From assembly GCA_947501625.1 (NCBI GenBank), contig CANMWN010000004.1, forward strand, positions 62,001 to 126,000: a stretch of DNA of 64,000 nucleotides, read 5' to 3'. Every line of letters begins with the position of its first letter. Positions within the stretch are counted from its first letter, which is position 1. Shown in pieces: positions 38,903-47,636 of the stretch. Source of the DNA: an uncultured Flavobacteriaceae bacterium (GTDB taxonomy: Bacteria; Bacteroidota; Bacteroidia; Flavobacteriales; Flavobacteriaceae). A model generated the notes under the pieces. That model saw only the letters and a program-made list of their open reading frames with translations. It ran no database searches and was not told the DNA's origin. Made by a program: the position numbers and the translations under genes.

Positions 38903-39400
38903 TTATGAAATTACTGTGCCAAAAAAGCGTTTATGCCAACTTTTATTTGCTGTAACTTCCCAATTTGTTTCAAATTCTGATTTTGATTGCACCATATTGT
39001 TATAAACAATAGTGCTTTCAGTGATTTTCTCTTCTTTTATATACTTTTGAAAATCGGCTAAAGAAACTATATTGATATTTTCTCCAACTTTAAAAGCAGT
39101 ATTCATTTTGTCCATCAAATCAATACCAAATTCTTTTTCTAAACTTTGCATAAAATGAACAGAAGAATCAATTGAGCAACCAGAAACATTATTGAAACTT
39201 TCATCGACTCCCAAAACAATAAATTGATTGTATTTAATTATATAAGATGTTCTTAAATCATCTCCATGACGTTTCCAAGTCGCCATAAATTCTTCAATCT
39301 TTGAAGCAATTTTCGTAACTTCAACATCAGTAAATTCACGATTTGATTGATATATCCATACTCTTGCATCTTTCGGTAATGCATCAAAATGTACAATCAT
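38903..39400 (-). CDS. Conserved flavobacterial protein of unknown function
   Basis: 165 residues, no signal or membrane segment. Features: VWIYQSNREFTDVEV near the start, a WKRHGDDLRTSYIIKYNQF segment and GCSIDSSVHFMQSLEKEFG. Homologues are often labelled 'ABC transporter ATPase', but there is no Walker A, signature or Walker B motif, so that label should not be used. Three bases from the exonuclease gene and nine from the GH3 fusion gene; an operon is likely. Confidence 0.75.
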   Translation of the reverse strand: MIVHFDALPKDARVWIYQSNREFTDVEVTKIASKIEEFMATWKRHGDDLRTSYIIKYNQFIVLGVDESFNNVSGCSIDSSVHFMQSLEKEFGIDLMDKMNTAFKVGENINIVSLADFQKYIKEEKITESTIVYNNMVQSKSEFETNWEVTANKSWHKRFFGTVIS

Positions 39401-39403
39401 ATT

Positions 39404-40225
39404 TTACAATTTTTGATTAAACTTCAATTTCAAATCATCAATTGAATGCTCTTGTTTTTTTGGAGTCATTCGTTCTTTTATATCTTTCAATACTTTTTTG
39501 GTATACAACGGAAAATCTGCATTTTGTATCCAGTTAAAGTAACCTTTATCTTTATTTAAAACGTTTTTCACTTTCTGTCCTTTATACTTTCCAAACGTAA
39601 ATATTTCATCATCTCCATCATCAAACATAATGAAACCAGCCATATCAGCACGTTTTTTATGTGTTGAATATTCACTCAATGAAGCAATATCATTCTCTAA
39701 ATCTTCATATTTCTCAATTTGTGCCAACAAAATTTCATACGTTGCCTTGGTGTCAGCCTCTGCTGAATGTGCATCGGTTAAATCTTTATCACAATAGAAT
39801 TTATAACCAGCAGTCAAGGTGCGTTGTTCCTTTTTGTGAAAAATTACTTGAACATCAATGGCAACTCTTTCCATCATACTAAAATCTACTTCGGCTCTCA
39901 ACATCTCTTCTGCAAGAAGTGGAATATCAAAACGATTGGAGTTAAATCCTGCCAAATCACAGCCTTCGATCATTTCACTAACTTGTGGTGCCAATTCATT
40001 AAAGGTTGGTTCAGTTACTACTCTTTCATTCGTAATTCCGTGAATATCTGAGGCTTCTTTTGGTATTTCCATTTCTGGATTTACCAGCCATGTTTTACTT
40101 TCTTTATTTCCATTAGGAAGAATTTTTAATATAGATATCTCTACAATTCTATCTTTTGCAATATTGATTCCTGTAGTTTCTAAGTCAAAAAATACAATTG
40201 GTTTTTTGAGGTTGAGTGTCGTCAT
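39404..40225 (-). CDS. DEDDh 3'-5' exonuclease (DnaQ/epsilon-like) with C-terminal DUF3820-like domain
   Basis: 273 residues. Exonuclease motif I FFDLETTG (Asp14, Glu16), motif II GFNSNRFDIPLL, motif III DAHSAEADTKAT with the His-x4-Asp of the DEDDh class. The C-terminal FGKYKGQKVKNVL...YFNWI resembles the DUF3820 (putative virulence-factor) module. Trims DNA or RNA 3' ends; whether it belongs to Pol III cannot be told. First gene of a three-gene minus-strand run. Confidence 0.9.
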   Translation of the reverse strand: MTTLNLKKPIVFFDLETTGINIAKDRIVEISILKILPNGNKESKTWLVNPEMEIPKEASDIHGITNERVVTEPTFNELAPQVSEMIEGCDLAGFNSNRFDIPLLAEEMLRAEVDFSMMERVAIDVQVIFHKKEQRTLTAGYKFYCDKDLTDAHSAEADTKATYEILLAQIEKYEDLENDIASLSEYSTHKKRADMAGFIMFDDGDDEIFTFGKYKGQKVKNVLNKDKGYFNWIQNADFPLYTKKVLKDIKERMTPKKQEHSIDDLKLKFNQKL

Positions 40226-40327
40226 AAATAGTTTTAATTATAACTATAAAAATAGCAATTTTATATGTTAGGTATTTGTTAAAATTAGTGAGTTATTTGG
40301 AAGTTTTTAACAAGGTTTTACGAAAAA

Positions 40328-40672
40328 TTAATTAGTATTTAATTTTAATAGTTTCCATTCACCATTTGGAGTTTTTTCTAAATAAGTATTAACAAATAGA
40401 TTTTTTGATTCTCCAATTACTTTAATTTTAAATTTTGCAGTTCCAAAACCATTTTCAGTTTTAATTCTTCCTGTTGGCATAAAACCATAATCTTTAATCA
40501 TTTTTAATTCTTTGATTATTTCTTGATTCTTTTCAATATGCTCAATTGATACTTTATAGGCATCTGAACTCTTCATAATTTTATTCATAATCAATAAAAA
40601 AAACACAAATAAAATTAATCCAATCCCAAATACTTTTAAAATTTTAAGCAGTCCGTTTGATTTATTCATCAT
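40328..40672 (-). CDS. Coa1-like small membrane-anchored protein
   Basis: 114 residues: one N-terminal membrane helix (about 9-29), then a domain with SSDAYKVSIEHIEKN, GFMPTGRI and PNGEWKLLKL, a pattern I associate with bacterial Coa1-family proteins (cytochrome oxidase assembly factor in mitochondria). No oxidase genes are nearby, so a role in respiration is only a family-based guess. Its start overlaps the PPK2 gene by 11 bases. Confidence 0.65.
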   Translation of the reverse strand: MMNKSNGLLKILKVFGIGLILFVFFLLIMNKIMKSSDAYKVSIEHIEKNQEIIKELKMIKDYGFMPTGRIKTENGFGTAKFKIKVIGESKNLFVNTYLEKTPNGEWKLLKLNTN

Positions 40673-41513
40673 TCAACTCCTCCTTATAGTTTTCTATTTC
40701 TGCTTGATACTTTTGAGGCAATGTCGGTTCCACAATATCTTCCCTGCTTTTTAATGCTTCATAAATTGTTTTAGCAACAATAACTCTCGCAGTTGGTTTG
40801 TCATCAGCAGGAACAATATACCAAGGTGCATATTCTTTAGATGTTCTATTGATAGCATCTTCATAACATTCTTGATACCTATTCCACAACTTACGTTCTT
40901 TTAAATCTCCTGGTGAAAATTTCCAATTTTTTTCTGGAATGTTTAATCTACGAAGCAAACGATTTTTTTGTTCTTCTTTTGACAAATTCAAAAAGAATTT
41001 CAACACAATTGTCCCATTTGCAGCAATATGCTTTTCAAATTCATTAATTGAATCCATGCGCGCATGATAAAAGACATCATCTAAATCTTCAACACCTTTT
41101 ACTGAAGGAATATTTTCACCCAAAATATATTCAGGATGTACACGTGTAACCAACACGTTTTCATAATGCGTACGATTGAAAACTCCAATTTTTCCACGCT
41201 CAGGAAGGGCAATATAATGACGCCAAATAAAATCGTGCTTTAACTCTTTTTCGGTAGGAACCTTAAAACTATGCACCACAACTCCACGAGCATTTACATC
41301 TTTAAAAACTTCGCGAATCAAACTATCTTTTCCTGCAGTATCCATTCCTTGTAAGCAAACCAACATACTATATTTACCATGTGCATACATCGCATCTTGA
41401 CGCTTACTTATCTTCTTTCTTAGTTTTTTTAATTGCTTTTCTGCATCTTCAATTATCTCTTTAGTTACCGAATCTTTTAATGATATGCTCCCTTCAACTT
41501 TGTATGTATTCAT
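40662..41513 (-). CDS. Polyphosphate kinase 2 family protein
   Basis: 283 residues. Walker A in LQGMDTAGKDS (about 53-63), then the PPK2 sequence HDFIWRHYIALPERG and the lid-like FNRTHYENVLVTRVHPE. Uses polyphosphate to phosphorylate nucleotides; the single-domain length fits class I (NDP) or class III (NMP/NDP) enzymes, not resolved here. Overlaps the Coa1-like gene. Confidence 0.93.
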   Translation of the reverse strand: MNTYKVEGSISLKDSVTKEIIEDAEKQLKKLRKKISKRQDAMYAHGKYSMLVCLQGMDTAGKDSLIREVFKDVNARGVVVHSFKVPTEKELKHDFIWRHYIALPERGKIGVFNRTHYENVLVTRVHPEYILGENIPSVKGVEDLDDVFYHARMDSINEFEKHIAANGTIVLKFFLNLSKEEQKNRLLRRLNIPEKNWKFSPGDLKERKLWNRYQECYEDAINRTSKEYAPWYIVPADDKPTARVIVAKTIYEALKSREDIVEPTLPQKYQAEIENYKEELNDE

Positions 41514-41661
41514 CTTAAATTATTTGTAATGTATAAATATATAAAATTTGAAAACCACAAAGAATTTAAATTGTTTTTTTTGATTGAACAATATTTAAAA
41601 ACTATTAATTTTCAAAAAAACTACAACTTAATTACTCGTAATTTGTAAAAAAGCAAAGGCG

Positions 41662-42165
41662 ATGAATAAAACTGTAATTATACAAGGAAGTTCTAAAAGC
41701 AAAGGTGATACCAATACTGTTGTGAACTATTTAAATAAAGACAATCAATTTGACTTTATAGATTTAAAAACTAAAGTTATTGGTCATTTCGAATATGATT
41801 TTAAAAATGCCAATGATGATTTCTTAAGATTGATGGAGGAAATCATTGAGAAATATGACACTATTATTTTTGCAACTCCTGTTTATTGGTATTCTATGAG
41901 TGGAACATTAAAAGTCTTTTTTGATCGCCTTTCAGATTTATTGCACTACAAAAAAGAATTAGGAAGAAAACTAAGAGGTAAAAATATGGCGATGATAAGT
42001 TGTAGTAACGCCAATGATTTAAAAGATGGTTATTCAATGCCTTTTGAAGCATCTGCAAATTATCTTGGAATGAATTATTTAGGTGATGTTCATGCTTGGG
42101 TTGAACAAGGAGAAATAAATAATGAAGCAATAAAACTAATAGATGGTTTTAGAGTAAAGTTCTAA
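41662..42165 (+). CDS. NAD(P)H-dependent FMN reductase / flavodoxin-fold protein
   Basis: 167 residues. Phosphate-binding loop IIQGSSKSKGDTNTV at the N-terminus and the flavin-contact segment ATPVYWYSMSGTLKVFFDR (about 73-91) fit the flavodoxin_2/FMN_red superfamily. Cytosolic redox role; electron partner unknown. Single gene with its own terminator. Confidence 0.85.
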   Translation: MNKTVIIQGSSKSKGDTNTVVNYLNKDNQFDFIDLKTKVIGHFEYDFKNANDDFLRLMEEIIEKYDTIIFATPVYWYSMSGTLKVFFDRLSDLLHYKKELGRKLRGKNMAMISCSNANDLKDGYSMPFEASANYLGMNYLGDVHAWVEQGEINNEAIKLIDGFRVKF

Positions 42166-42168
42166 AAG

Positions 42169-42197
42169 AAATCCCGAGCATTAACTCGGGATTTTTT
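42169..42197. terminator. Terminator shared by convergent genes
   Basis: AAATCCCGAG (42169-42178) and CTCGGGATTT (42185-42194), six-base loop, T run to 42197. It ends three bases before the stop of the response-regulator gene. Confidence 0.8.
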
Positions 42198-42199
42198 AT

Positions 42200-43363
42200 T
42201 TATTTACTTGCAAATAATTTTACATCATTTTCAGAGACTTCATTTTCGCCCAAAATAATTAAGCGCTCAACTACGTTTCGTAACTCTCTAATATTTCCAG
42301 TCCAATCATATTCTTGTAGCAATTTAATTGCTTTGCCAGAAAAAGACTTCTTAGCAGTTCCTTGCTCTTCAGCAATTTTAGACGCAAAGAAATTTACCAA
42401 CAATGGAATATCATCTCTTCTATCATTTAACGCTGGAACTTTAATTAAAATCACTGCTAAACGATGGTATAAATCTTCTCTAAACTTTCCATCAGCAATC
42501 TCCTTTTTTAAGTCTTTGTTTGTAGCGGCAACAACTCTTACATTAACTTTAATATCCTTATCACTACCAACTCTGCTTATTCTACTTTCTTGTAATGCAC
42601 GTAGTACTTTTGCTTGCGCAGAAAGGCTCATATCTCCAATTTCGTCCAAGAAAATTGTTCCGCCATTTGCTGCTTCAAACTTTCCTGCTCTGTCTTTATT
42701 AGCACCTGTAAAAGAGCCTTTTACATGCCCAAACAACTCACTTTCAATCAATTCAGAAGGTATTGCTGCACAATTTACTTCAATCATCGGCGCCTTAGTT
42801 CTATCACTTTTTTCGTGTAACCAATGAGCAACTAATTCTTTTCCTGTTCCATTAGGACCAGTAATCAATACACGAGCATCGGTAGCAGCAACTTTTTCAA
42901 TTATCTCTTTGATATGACTGATAGCATCACTCTCGCCAATCATTTCATATTTCTTACTTACTTTTTTCTTTAGTCGTTTATTCTCAACAACCAATTCTTT
43001 TCTGTCCAATGCATTACGCACCGTATTCAACAGTCTATTTAAATCTGGCGGTTTAGATATATAATCAAAAGCACCTAAACGCATTGTATTTACAGCAGTA
43101 TCCAAATCTCCATGACCTGAAATCATAACCATTGGAATTTCAGGTTTTAGGGATTTTACTTTTTCTAGCACTTCAACACCATCCATTTTTGGCATTTTTA
43201 TATCGCAAAGCACCAAATCATAATCAGTTCCTTTTATTTTTTCAATTCCTTCTAGTCCATCTTCAGCCTCTTCAACTTGATACGAATCATTTTCTTCTGA
43301 AATGATTTTTTTCAATACTCTTCTAATTGCCGATTCGTCTTCAATGATTAATATTTTTGCCAT
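42200..43363 (-). CDS. NtrC-family sigma-54 response regulator lacking a DNA-binding domain
   Basis: 387 residues. Receiver domain 1-120 with phospho-acceptor Asp54 (LCDIKMP); short linker; AAA+ domain 140-375 with Walker A GPNGTGKE (169-176), sigma-54 loop GSFTGA (216-221, canonical GAFTGA) and Walker B TIFLDEIGD. The protein stops after the AAA+ lid (NIRELRNVVERLI ... FASK), so the usual Fis-type helix-turn-helix is missing. It may activate from solution or through a partner. No kinase gene is adjacent. Confidence 0.93.
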   Translation of the reverse strand: MAKILIIEDESAIRRVLKKIISEENDSYQVEEAEDGLEGIEKIKGTDYDLVLCDIKMPKMDGVEVLEKVKSLKPEIPMVMISGHGDLDTAVNTMRLGAFDYISKPPDLNRLLNTVRNALDRKELVVENKRLKKKVSKKYEMIGESDAISHIKEIIEKVAATDARVLITGPNGTGKELVAHWLHEKSDRTKAPMIEVNCAAIPSELIESELFGHVKGSFTGANKDRAGKFEAANGGTIFLDEIGDMSLSAQAKVLRALQESRISRVGSDKDIKVNVRVVAATNKDLKKEIADGKFREDLYHRLAVILIKVPALNDRRDDIPLLVNFFASKIAEEQGTAKKSFSGKAIKLLQEYDWTGNIRELRNVVERLIILGENEVSENDVKLFASK

Positions 43364-43446
43364 ATTTTTTTCTTTTTAGTTGGTTGCTATTTCAATTTCT
43401 AGTTATTGAAATCAAAAACTTTGCCGCTTTCAAAATGTATGATAAT

Positions 43447-43941
43447 TTATTCAAATTCTGTATCACTTACTCTATCAATCAAAGCATCTATTTCAAAAAT
43501 TGTTTCCCTACGTTTCAATTTTGCTTTAGTAATAATTTCTTCTGAATTGTTTGAGTTAGAAATTTGAGTATTATAATAATTAATAAGTGTATTTAATGCA
43601 TTTAATTTAGCCGATATCTTCATCTGCTCAACTTGATCAACTAGTGCTTTTTCTGAATGCTGTTGTGCTTTCGCTGCTTTTTTTAATTCATTTCTATTCA
43701 ACTCTATTTCTCTTCGTTGAATTATCAAATCTTGTTTCTGTAAATAAATAGTATAAATTAAACCAGCAAAGGCTAAACCTGAAAACAGTGCATTTACTGC
43801 ACCAAAAAGGTCTCCAAAAGTTCCTCTATCTGACCAATTATCTAATGATAAAAGAATCACAATAGTTGAAACTATCCAAATTAAAATTACCAAAACTATT
43901 AGTTTGATTAACAATGAATTTTCTTGTCTATTGGATTGCAT
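43447..43941 (-). CDS. Membrane protein with coiled coil, unknown function
   Basis: 164 residues: two membrane helices (about 11-31 and 48-68), the second within FGDLFGAVNALFSGLAFAGLIYTIYLQ, a stretch widespread in uncharacterised bacterial proteins; then a coiled-coil region 68-115 and a charged tail. Eleven bases after the mscS-like gene, so probably the last gene of the ABC/mechanosensitive operon. Function unknown. Confidence 0.7.
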   Translation of the reverse strand: MQSNRQENSLLIKLIVLVILIWIVSTIVILLSLDNWSDRGTFGDLFGAVNALFSGLAFAGLIYTIYLQKQDLIIQRREIELNRNELKKAAKAQQHSEKALVDQVEQMKISAKLNALNTLINYYNTQISNSNNSEEIITKAKLKRRETIFEIDALIDRVSDTEFE

Positions 43942-43952
43942 AACTTAAATAT

Positions 43953-44780
43953 TTACTTATTTATGATGTGTATATCTCTTTGAGGAAATGGAATTTGAAT
44001 TCCTGCTTCTCTAAATCGTTTATCAATTTCAAATCGAATATCACTTTTAGGAATTGATGCTTCAAAACTATTATTAAGAGTAAAAATCAGTTTAAACATT
44101 AAAGCGCTATCACCAAAATTGGTGAATAAAACCATTGGCGCTGGATGATGATATACTTTTGAGTGTGACAATGCAACATCTATCAATATCTTTTTTACAA
44201 GTTCTGTATCAGTTCCATAAGCAACGCCAACTTCAACACTTTCTCTAGTTTCAGAACCATTTTGTGTCCAGTTATATAAACTATTGGTAAGGTACAGGTG
44301 ATTAGGTATCACCAATACTTTATTATCTATAGTCACAGCTCTTGTGGTTCGTAATCTTATTTCATCAACTCTACCAACTTTTCCATCCAACTCAATAATA
44401 TCTCCAACATGCACCGATTGATCTAACAAAATAAAAACTCCAGAAATAATATCTTGAAATAATGTTTGCAATGCTAAACCAACTCCAATCAATAAGGCTG
44501 CAGAGGCTGCAAATATCGCAGTGATATTAACTCCTCCTGTATGAAGTGCTACTAAAAATATGATTAAGTAAACAACCCATTTTACGTAACTAAAAAATGA
44601 AATAAAAATTACTTTATCATCTTCAGGTAACTTCCTAGTTAGTAATTTTCTAAGTAAACTTAATAGGATTGAAGTTAATATTAATGCTACTATAACAACC
44701 AGAATAGCCTTAACAGTTATATGAATCTTTTCACTAAAGTAAAAAGTATAGTTTAAAAAATTATTTAGTTCTTCCATCAT
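43953..44780 (-). CDS. Mechanosensitive ion channel, MscS family (second paralogue)
   Basis: 275 residues: N-terminal helix about 20-42, then 60-80 and the pore helix in FAASAALLIGVGLALQTLFQDIISG, a beta domain with LDQSVHVGDIIELDG, and a C-terminus ending IPFPQRDIHI. Structurally an MscS-type channel, diverged from the one at 35119. The gene directly abuts the ABC permease gene (0 bases apart), suggesting a shared role in envelope stress. Confidence 0.93.
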   Translation of the reverse strand: MMEELNNFLNYTFYFSEKIHITVKAILVVIVALILTSILLSLLRKLLTRKLPEDDKVIFISFFSYVKWVVYLIIFLVALHTGGVNITAIFAASAALLIGVGLALQTLFQDIISGVFILLDQSVHVGDIIELDGKVGRVDEIRLRTTRAVTIDNKVLVIPNHLYLTNSLYNWTQNGSETRESVEVGVAYGTDTELVKKILIDVALSHSKVYHHPAPMVLFTNFGDSALMFKLIFTLNNSFEASIPKSDIRFEIDKRFREAGIQIPFPQRDIHIINK

Positions 44781-46100
44781 TTAATATTTCATCCATTTAT
44801 ACAATTCTTTATAAGATGGTTTTTTACCATACATCAAAATACCTACTCTATATATTTTTGCAGCTAACCAAATAACTATTAAAAAAGTTACTATTAGCAG
44901 TGCCATTGAAATTGCTATTTGCCACCAAGGAACTCCAAAGGGAATTCTCATTAACATTACAATAGGTGAAGTAAATGGTATCATTGAAAATGTAGTTGCA
45001 ATGGTACCGTGAGGATCCCCAATAACTGAAGAAAATCCTACATAAACTCCTAATACTAATGGCAAAATTACCGGCAACATAAATTGTTGCGTATCTGTTT
45101 CATTATCAACAGCCGCACCTATTGCAGCATAGATAGAACTGTATAATAAATAACCTCCCAAGAAGTAAAAAAGAAACAAGAAAAACATTGAAATCCAAGG
45201 TAGTTTTTTTATCTCTTCCAAAATCAAATGAGCCTCACCATTTGCGGCGGTTTTCATTACTTCCATTTGCTCAGGAGTTGTTTGTATTGTTCCTACATTC
45301 GATGCCATATCGACTCCAAAAATTAAGGACGAAATCAACATTAAAACGGATAAAACAATACTCCAGATAAAAAATTGCAACAATCCTGCTGATGCTGTCC
45401 CAATTACTTTACCAAGCATCAATTGAAAAGGTTTTACTGACGAAATAATAACCTCAATAATTCTGCTAGTTTTTTCTTCAATTACACTTCGCATGACCAT
45501 ATTACCATAAATTACTATGAACATCATCAATAGATAACCAGCACCAATTCCAAAGCCAATTTTTAAGCCATTAATTAATTTTGAAGTCCTTTCTCCAGAG
45601 AAATTGGATAATTTTACATCAACATTTACTTTACTATCCTCAAGTTGTTTAATATCTATACCTAATTGCTTTCTCTTTATATCTTGAAGTTTGCTTGCAA
45701 TAGTTCTTTCTATATCAGCAATCATTATCATATTTGGAGAATCCTCAGAATAGAATTGAATATTATTAGAAATTGAATCTATTTGTGTATTCTTAGGAAT
45801 ATATAATAGTCCATAATGAGCACTAGTTTGAGTAATTTCTTTTGCAGTTTTTAAATCAACATCAAACAAATTGACATAAGATATAGTCTCATCATCTTGA
45901 AAATCTTTTTCTGTGAAAATATGGGACGCATCAACATAAGCAATCGTTCTTTTTTTCTCCAAACTAGTTTTAGTCAAAAAAGCCACCAAAGCAATCATCC
46001 CAACCATTAATAACGGACTTAAAAAAGTCATAATAATAAAAGTCTTATTACGAACCTTGGCTATAAACTCTCGTTGAATTATTAACTTTAATTTATCCAT
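44781..46100 (-). CDS. ABC transporter permease, NatB-like
   Basis: 439 residues. One N-terminal helix (about 20-40), a large extracytoplasmic domain (45-175) and five further helices in the C-terminal half, as in ABC-2/NatB permeases. Opens with the typical KLIIQREFIAKVRNKTFI. Exports ions or a small substrate with the ATPase encoded upstream; sodium export is the textbook role but is not proved. Overlaps the ATPase gene by eight bases. Confidence 0.9.
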   Translation of the reverse strand: MDKLKLIIQREFIAKVRNKTFIIMTFLSPLLMVGMIALVAFLTKTSLEKKRTIAYVDASHIFTEKDFQDDETISYVNLFDVDLKTAKEITQTSAHYGLLYIPKNTQIDSISNNIQFYSEDSPNMIMIADIERTIASKLQDIKRKQLGIDIKQLEDSKVNVDVKLSNFSGERTSKLINGLKIGFGIGAGYLLMMFIVIYGNMVMRSVIEEKTSRIIEVIISSVKPFQLMLGKVIGTASAGLLQFFIWSIVLSVLMLISSLIFGVDMASNVGTIQTTPEQMEVMKTAANGEAHLILEEIKKLPWISMFFLFLFYFLGGYLLYSSIYAAIGAAVDNETDTQQFMLPVILPLVLGVYVGFSSVIGDPHGTIATTFSMIPFTSPIVMLMRIPFGVPWWQIAISMALLIVTFLIVIWLAAKIYRVGILMYGKKPSYKELYKWMKY

Positions 46101-47028
46101 TGGTATTTTGATTTACTGCCTCAATAAAAATTTCATTTGCATTTGGAATTACTTCTGCAAAATGAGTGATTGAGCCTTTGGTTGTTAAAAAATTTAGTAA
46201 ATCGTTTGATGAAGTTTGTTCGTCTACTTTTATTTTAAATGTTGATTCATTATCAATTGATTTAATTGTAGAATCAAAAATTTCAAACTTATTTTTTATT
46301 TCAGTAATCAAGTTTTTTTCATCTTCACTTTTAATTGCTATATCAAAAGTATTGGATTTAAAAGTTCGTTTAATATCGTTCAACTTACCATCCAGAATCT
46401 TATTCGATTTATCAATAAGCGCAATATATTCACATAACTCTTCCACCGATTCCATTCGATGTGTTGAAAATATTACGGTTGCTCCTTCATTTTTCAATTT
46501 TAATATTTCATCTTTTATTAAATTAGCATTAATTGGATCAAAACCACTAAAAGGTTCATCAAATATTAAAAGTTTAGGCTTGTGCAATACTGTTACAACA
46601 AATTGAATTTTTTGTGCCATTCCTTTAGATAATTCTTGCACTTTCTTATTCCACCAATCTCCTATTTCAAACCTATCAAACCAATATTTTAACCGTTGTT
46701 TTGCTTCCGATTTCGACAAACCTTTTAACTGTGCCAAATACAATGCTTGCTCACCAACCTTCATACTTTTATACAATCCTCTTTCTTCAGGCAAATAACC
46801 AATATGTTGAATATGAGATTGATTTAATTCTTCACCATCAAGAAATACCTTACCACTATCTGGCATTGTAATTTGATTGATTATCCTTATCAATGAAGTT
46901 TTCCCAGCACCATTTGGACCTAATAAACCAAAAATACTTCCTTTAGGTACCGATATAGATACATCATTCAAAGCAGTATAATCCGCATATTTCTTAACAA
47001 TATTTTCGGCTACTAATAAGTTACTCAT
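46093..47028 (-). CDS. ABC transporter ATP-binding protein, NatA-like
   Basis: 311 residues. Walker A GPNGAGKTS (about 36-44), signature ELSKGMAQK, Walker B KLLIFDEPFSG and H-loop STHRMESVEEL. The C-terminal 90 residues form the extension seen in NatA-type ATPases. First gene of a four-gene minus-strand run, divergent from the marR-like gene, with a -7 box at 47055-47048. Confidence 0.94.
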   Translation of the reverse strand: MSNLLVAENIVKKYADYTALNDVSISVPKGSIFGLLGPNGAGKTSLIRIINQITMPDSGKVFLDGEELNQSHIQHIGYLPEERGLYKSMKVGEQALYLAQLKGLSKSEAKQRLKYWFDRFEIGDWWNKKVQELSKGMAQKIQFVVTVLHKPKLLIFDEPFSGFDPINANLIKDEILKLKNEGATVIFSTHRMESVEELCEYIALIDKSNKILDGKLNDIKRTFKSNTFDIAIKSEDEKNLITEIKNKFEIFDSTIKSIDNESTFKIKVDEQTSSNDLLNFLTTKGSITHFAEVIPNANEIFIEAVNQNTNG

Positions 47029-47047
47029 TAACTCTAAACATTTTTTT

Positions 47048-47055
47048 CAAATATA
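47048..47055 (-). promoter_or_regulatory. Candidate -7 element of the ABC exporter operon
   Basis: TAtaTTTG on the minus strand, 19 bases before the ATPase start. No clear -33. The MarR operator pair lies 55-100 bases further upstream. Confidence 0.45.
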
Positions 47056-47109
47056 CATTTTTGACAAAGATTTGAGATAATAAATCAACCTTTTATTATT
47101 CAAATTTAC

Positions 47110-47149
47110 TATGCGTGCATAATTTTTTATAATTTACTATGCGTGCATA
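47110..47149. promoter_or_regulatory. Two identical operator-like dyads (TATGCGTGCATA)
   Basis: TATGCGTGCATA, a 5+5 base dyad around GT, occurs at 47110-47121 and 47138-47149. Each is embedded in the longer direct repeat AATTTACTATGCGTGCATAA, repeated at a 28-bp step. The second copy ends 12 bases before the marR -7 box, covering the -33 region. This is a likely site for the adjacent MarR protein. Confidence 0.7.
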
Positions 47150-47160
47150 ATAAATTTTTA

Positions 47161-47168
47161 TATATTTG
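47161..47168 (+). promoter_or_regulatory. -7 element directly in front of the marR-like gene (predicted leaderless mRNA)
   Basis: TAtaTTTG ends four bases before ATG 47173. There is no ribosome binding site and no -33 motif; the operator copy occupies that place. Confidence 0.6.
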
Positions 47169-47172
47169 TAAA

Positions 47173-47625
47173 ATGCAAAAAGAAAAATCGATAGATCATC
47201 ATTTAAGAGCTACTTGGCAAGCGGTTGCTAAAATGTATAATGAGCAAGCCTCAAAGCATGGAAGCACTATGGCAACTGCTTTTGTACTACTCAATATTGA
47301 TGTAGAGAATGGAACTTCTTCAACAGCACTTGGTCCTCTTATGGGAATGGAGCCTACGAGTTTATCACGTATTTTAAAAACTATTGAAGAGAAAGGCGCT
47401 ATATGCAGAGAGCGTAATCCAGAAGACGGAAGAGGTGTAATTATTAAACTTACCGATTATGGAATGAAAATGAGGGAACTTTCTAAAGAAACAGTAATTA
47501 TATTTAATAATGCTGTAAGAGAAAACATATCAGAAGAAAAAATTAATCATTTTTTTGAAGTAACTGAAACTATAAATAACCTCATTAATAAGAGAGATAT
47601 ATTTAAAGAAACTATATTAAAATAA
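47173..47625 (+). CDS. MarR family transcriptional regulator
   Basis: 150 residues from ATG 47173. An in-frame GTG at 47143 lies inside the operator repeat and upstream of the -7 box, so it is rejected. The winged helix is visible: LGPLMGMEPTSLSRILKTIEEKGAICRERNPEDGRGVIIKLTDYG region at about 57-105. Probably represses itself and the beta-oxidation genes, released by an acyl-CoA, and possibly the divergent ABC operon. The fadN gene starts 11 bases downstream. Confidence 0.92.
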   Translation: MQKEKSIDHHLRATWQAVAKMYNEQASKHGSTMATAFVLLNIDVENGTSSTALGPLMGMEPTSLSRILKTIEEKGAICRERNPEDGRGVIIKLTDYGMKMRELSKETVIIFNNAVRENISEEKINHFFEVTETINNLINKRDIFKETILK

Positions 47626-47636
47626 TCAAACAACGT

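Noticed and set aside
38906-38922. Sigma-54-like TTGGCACA-N4-TTTCA in front of the GH3 fusion gene
   Set aside because: The invariant G of the -12 element is missing and the match lies in coding sequence of the preceding gene, inside a tight operon.
43364-43446. Small plus-strand reading frame (43357-43545) between the regulator and the coiled-coil protein
   Set aside because: It overlaps two genes in antisense, has odd composition and no start signals.
47143-47172. Longer start (GTG at 47143) for the MarR gene
   Set aside because: It falls within the operator repeat and before the -7 box; ATG 47173 fits the MarR N-terminus.
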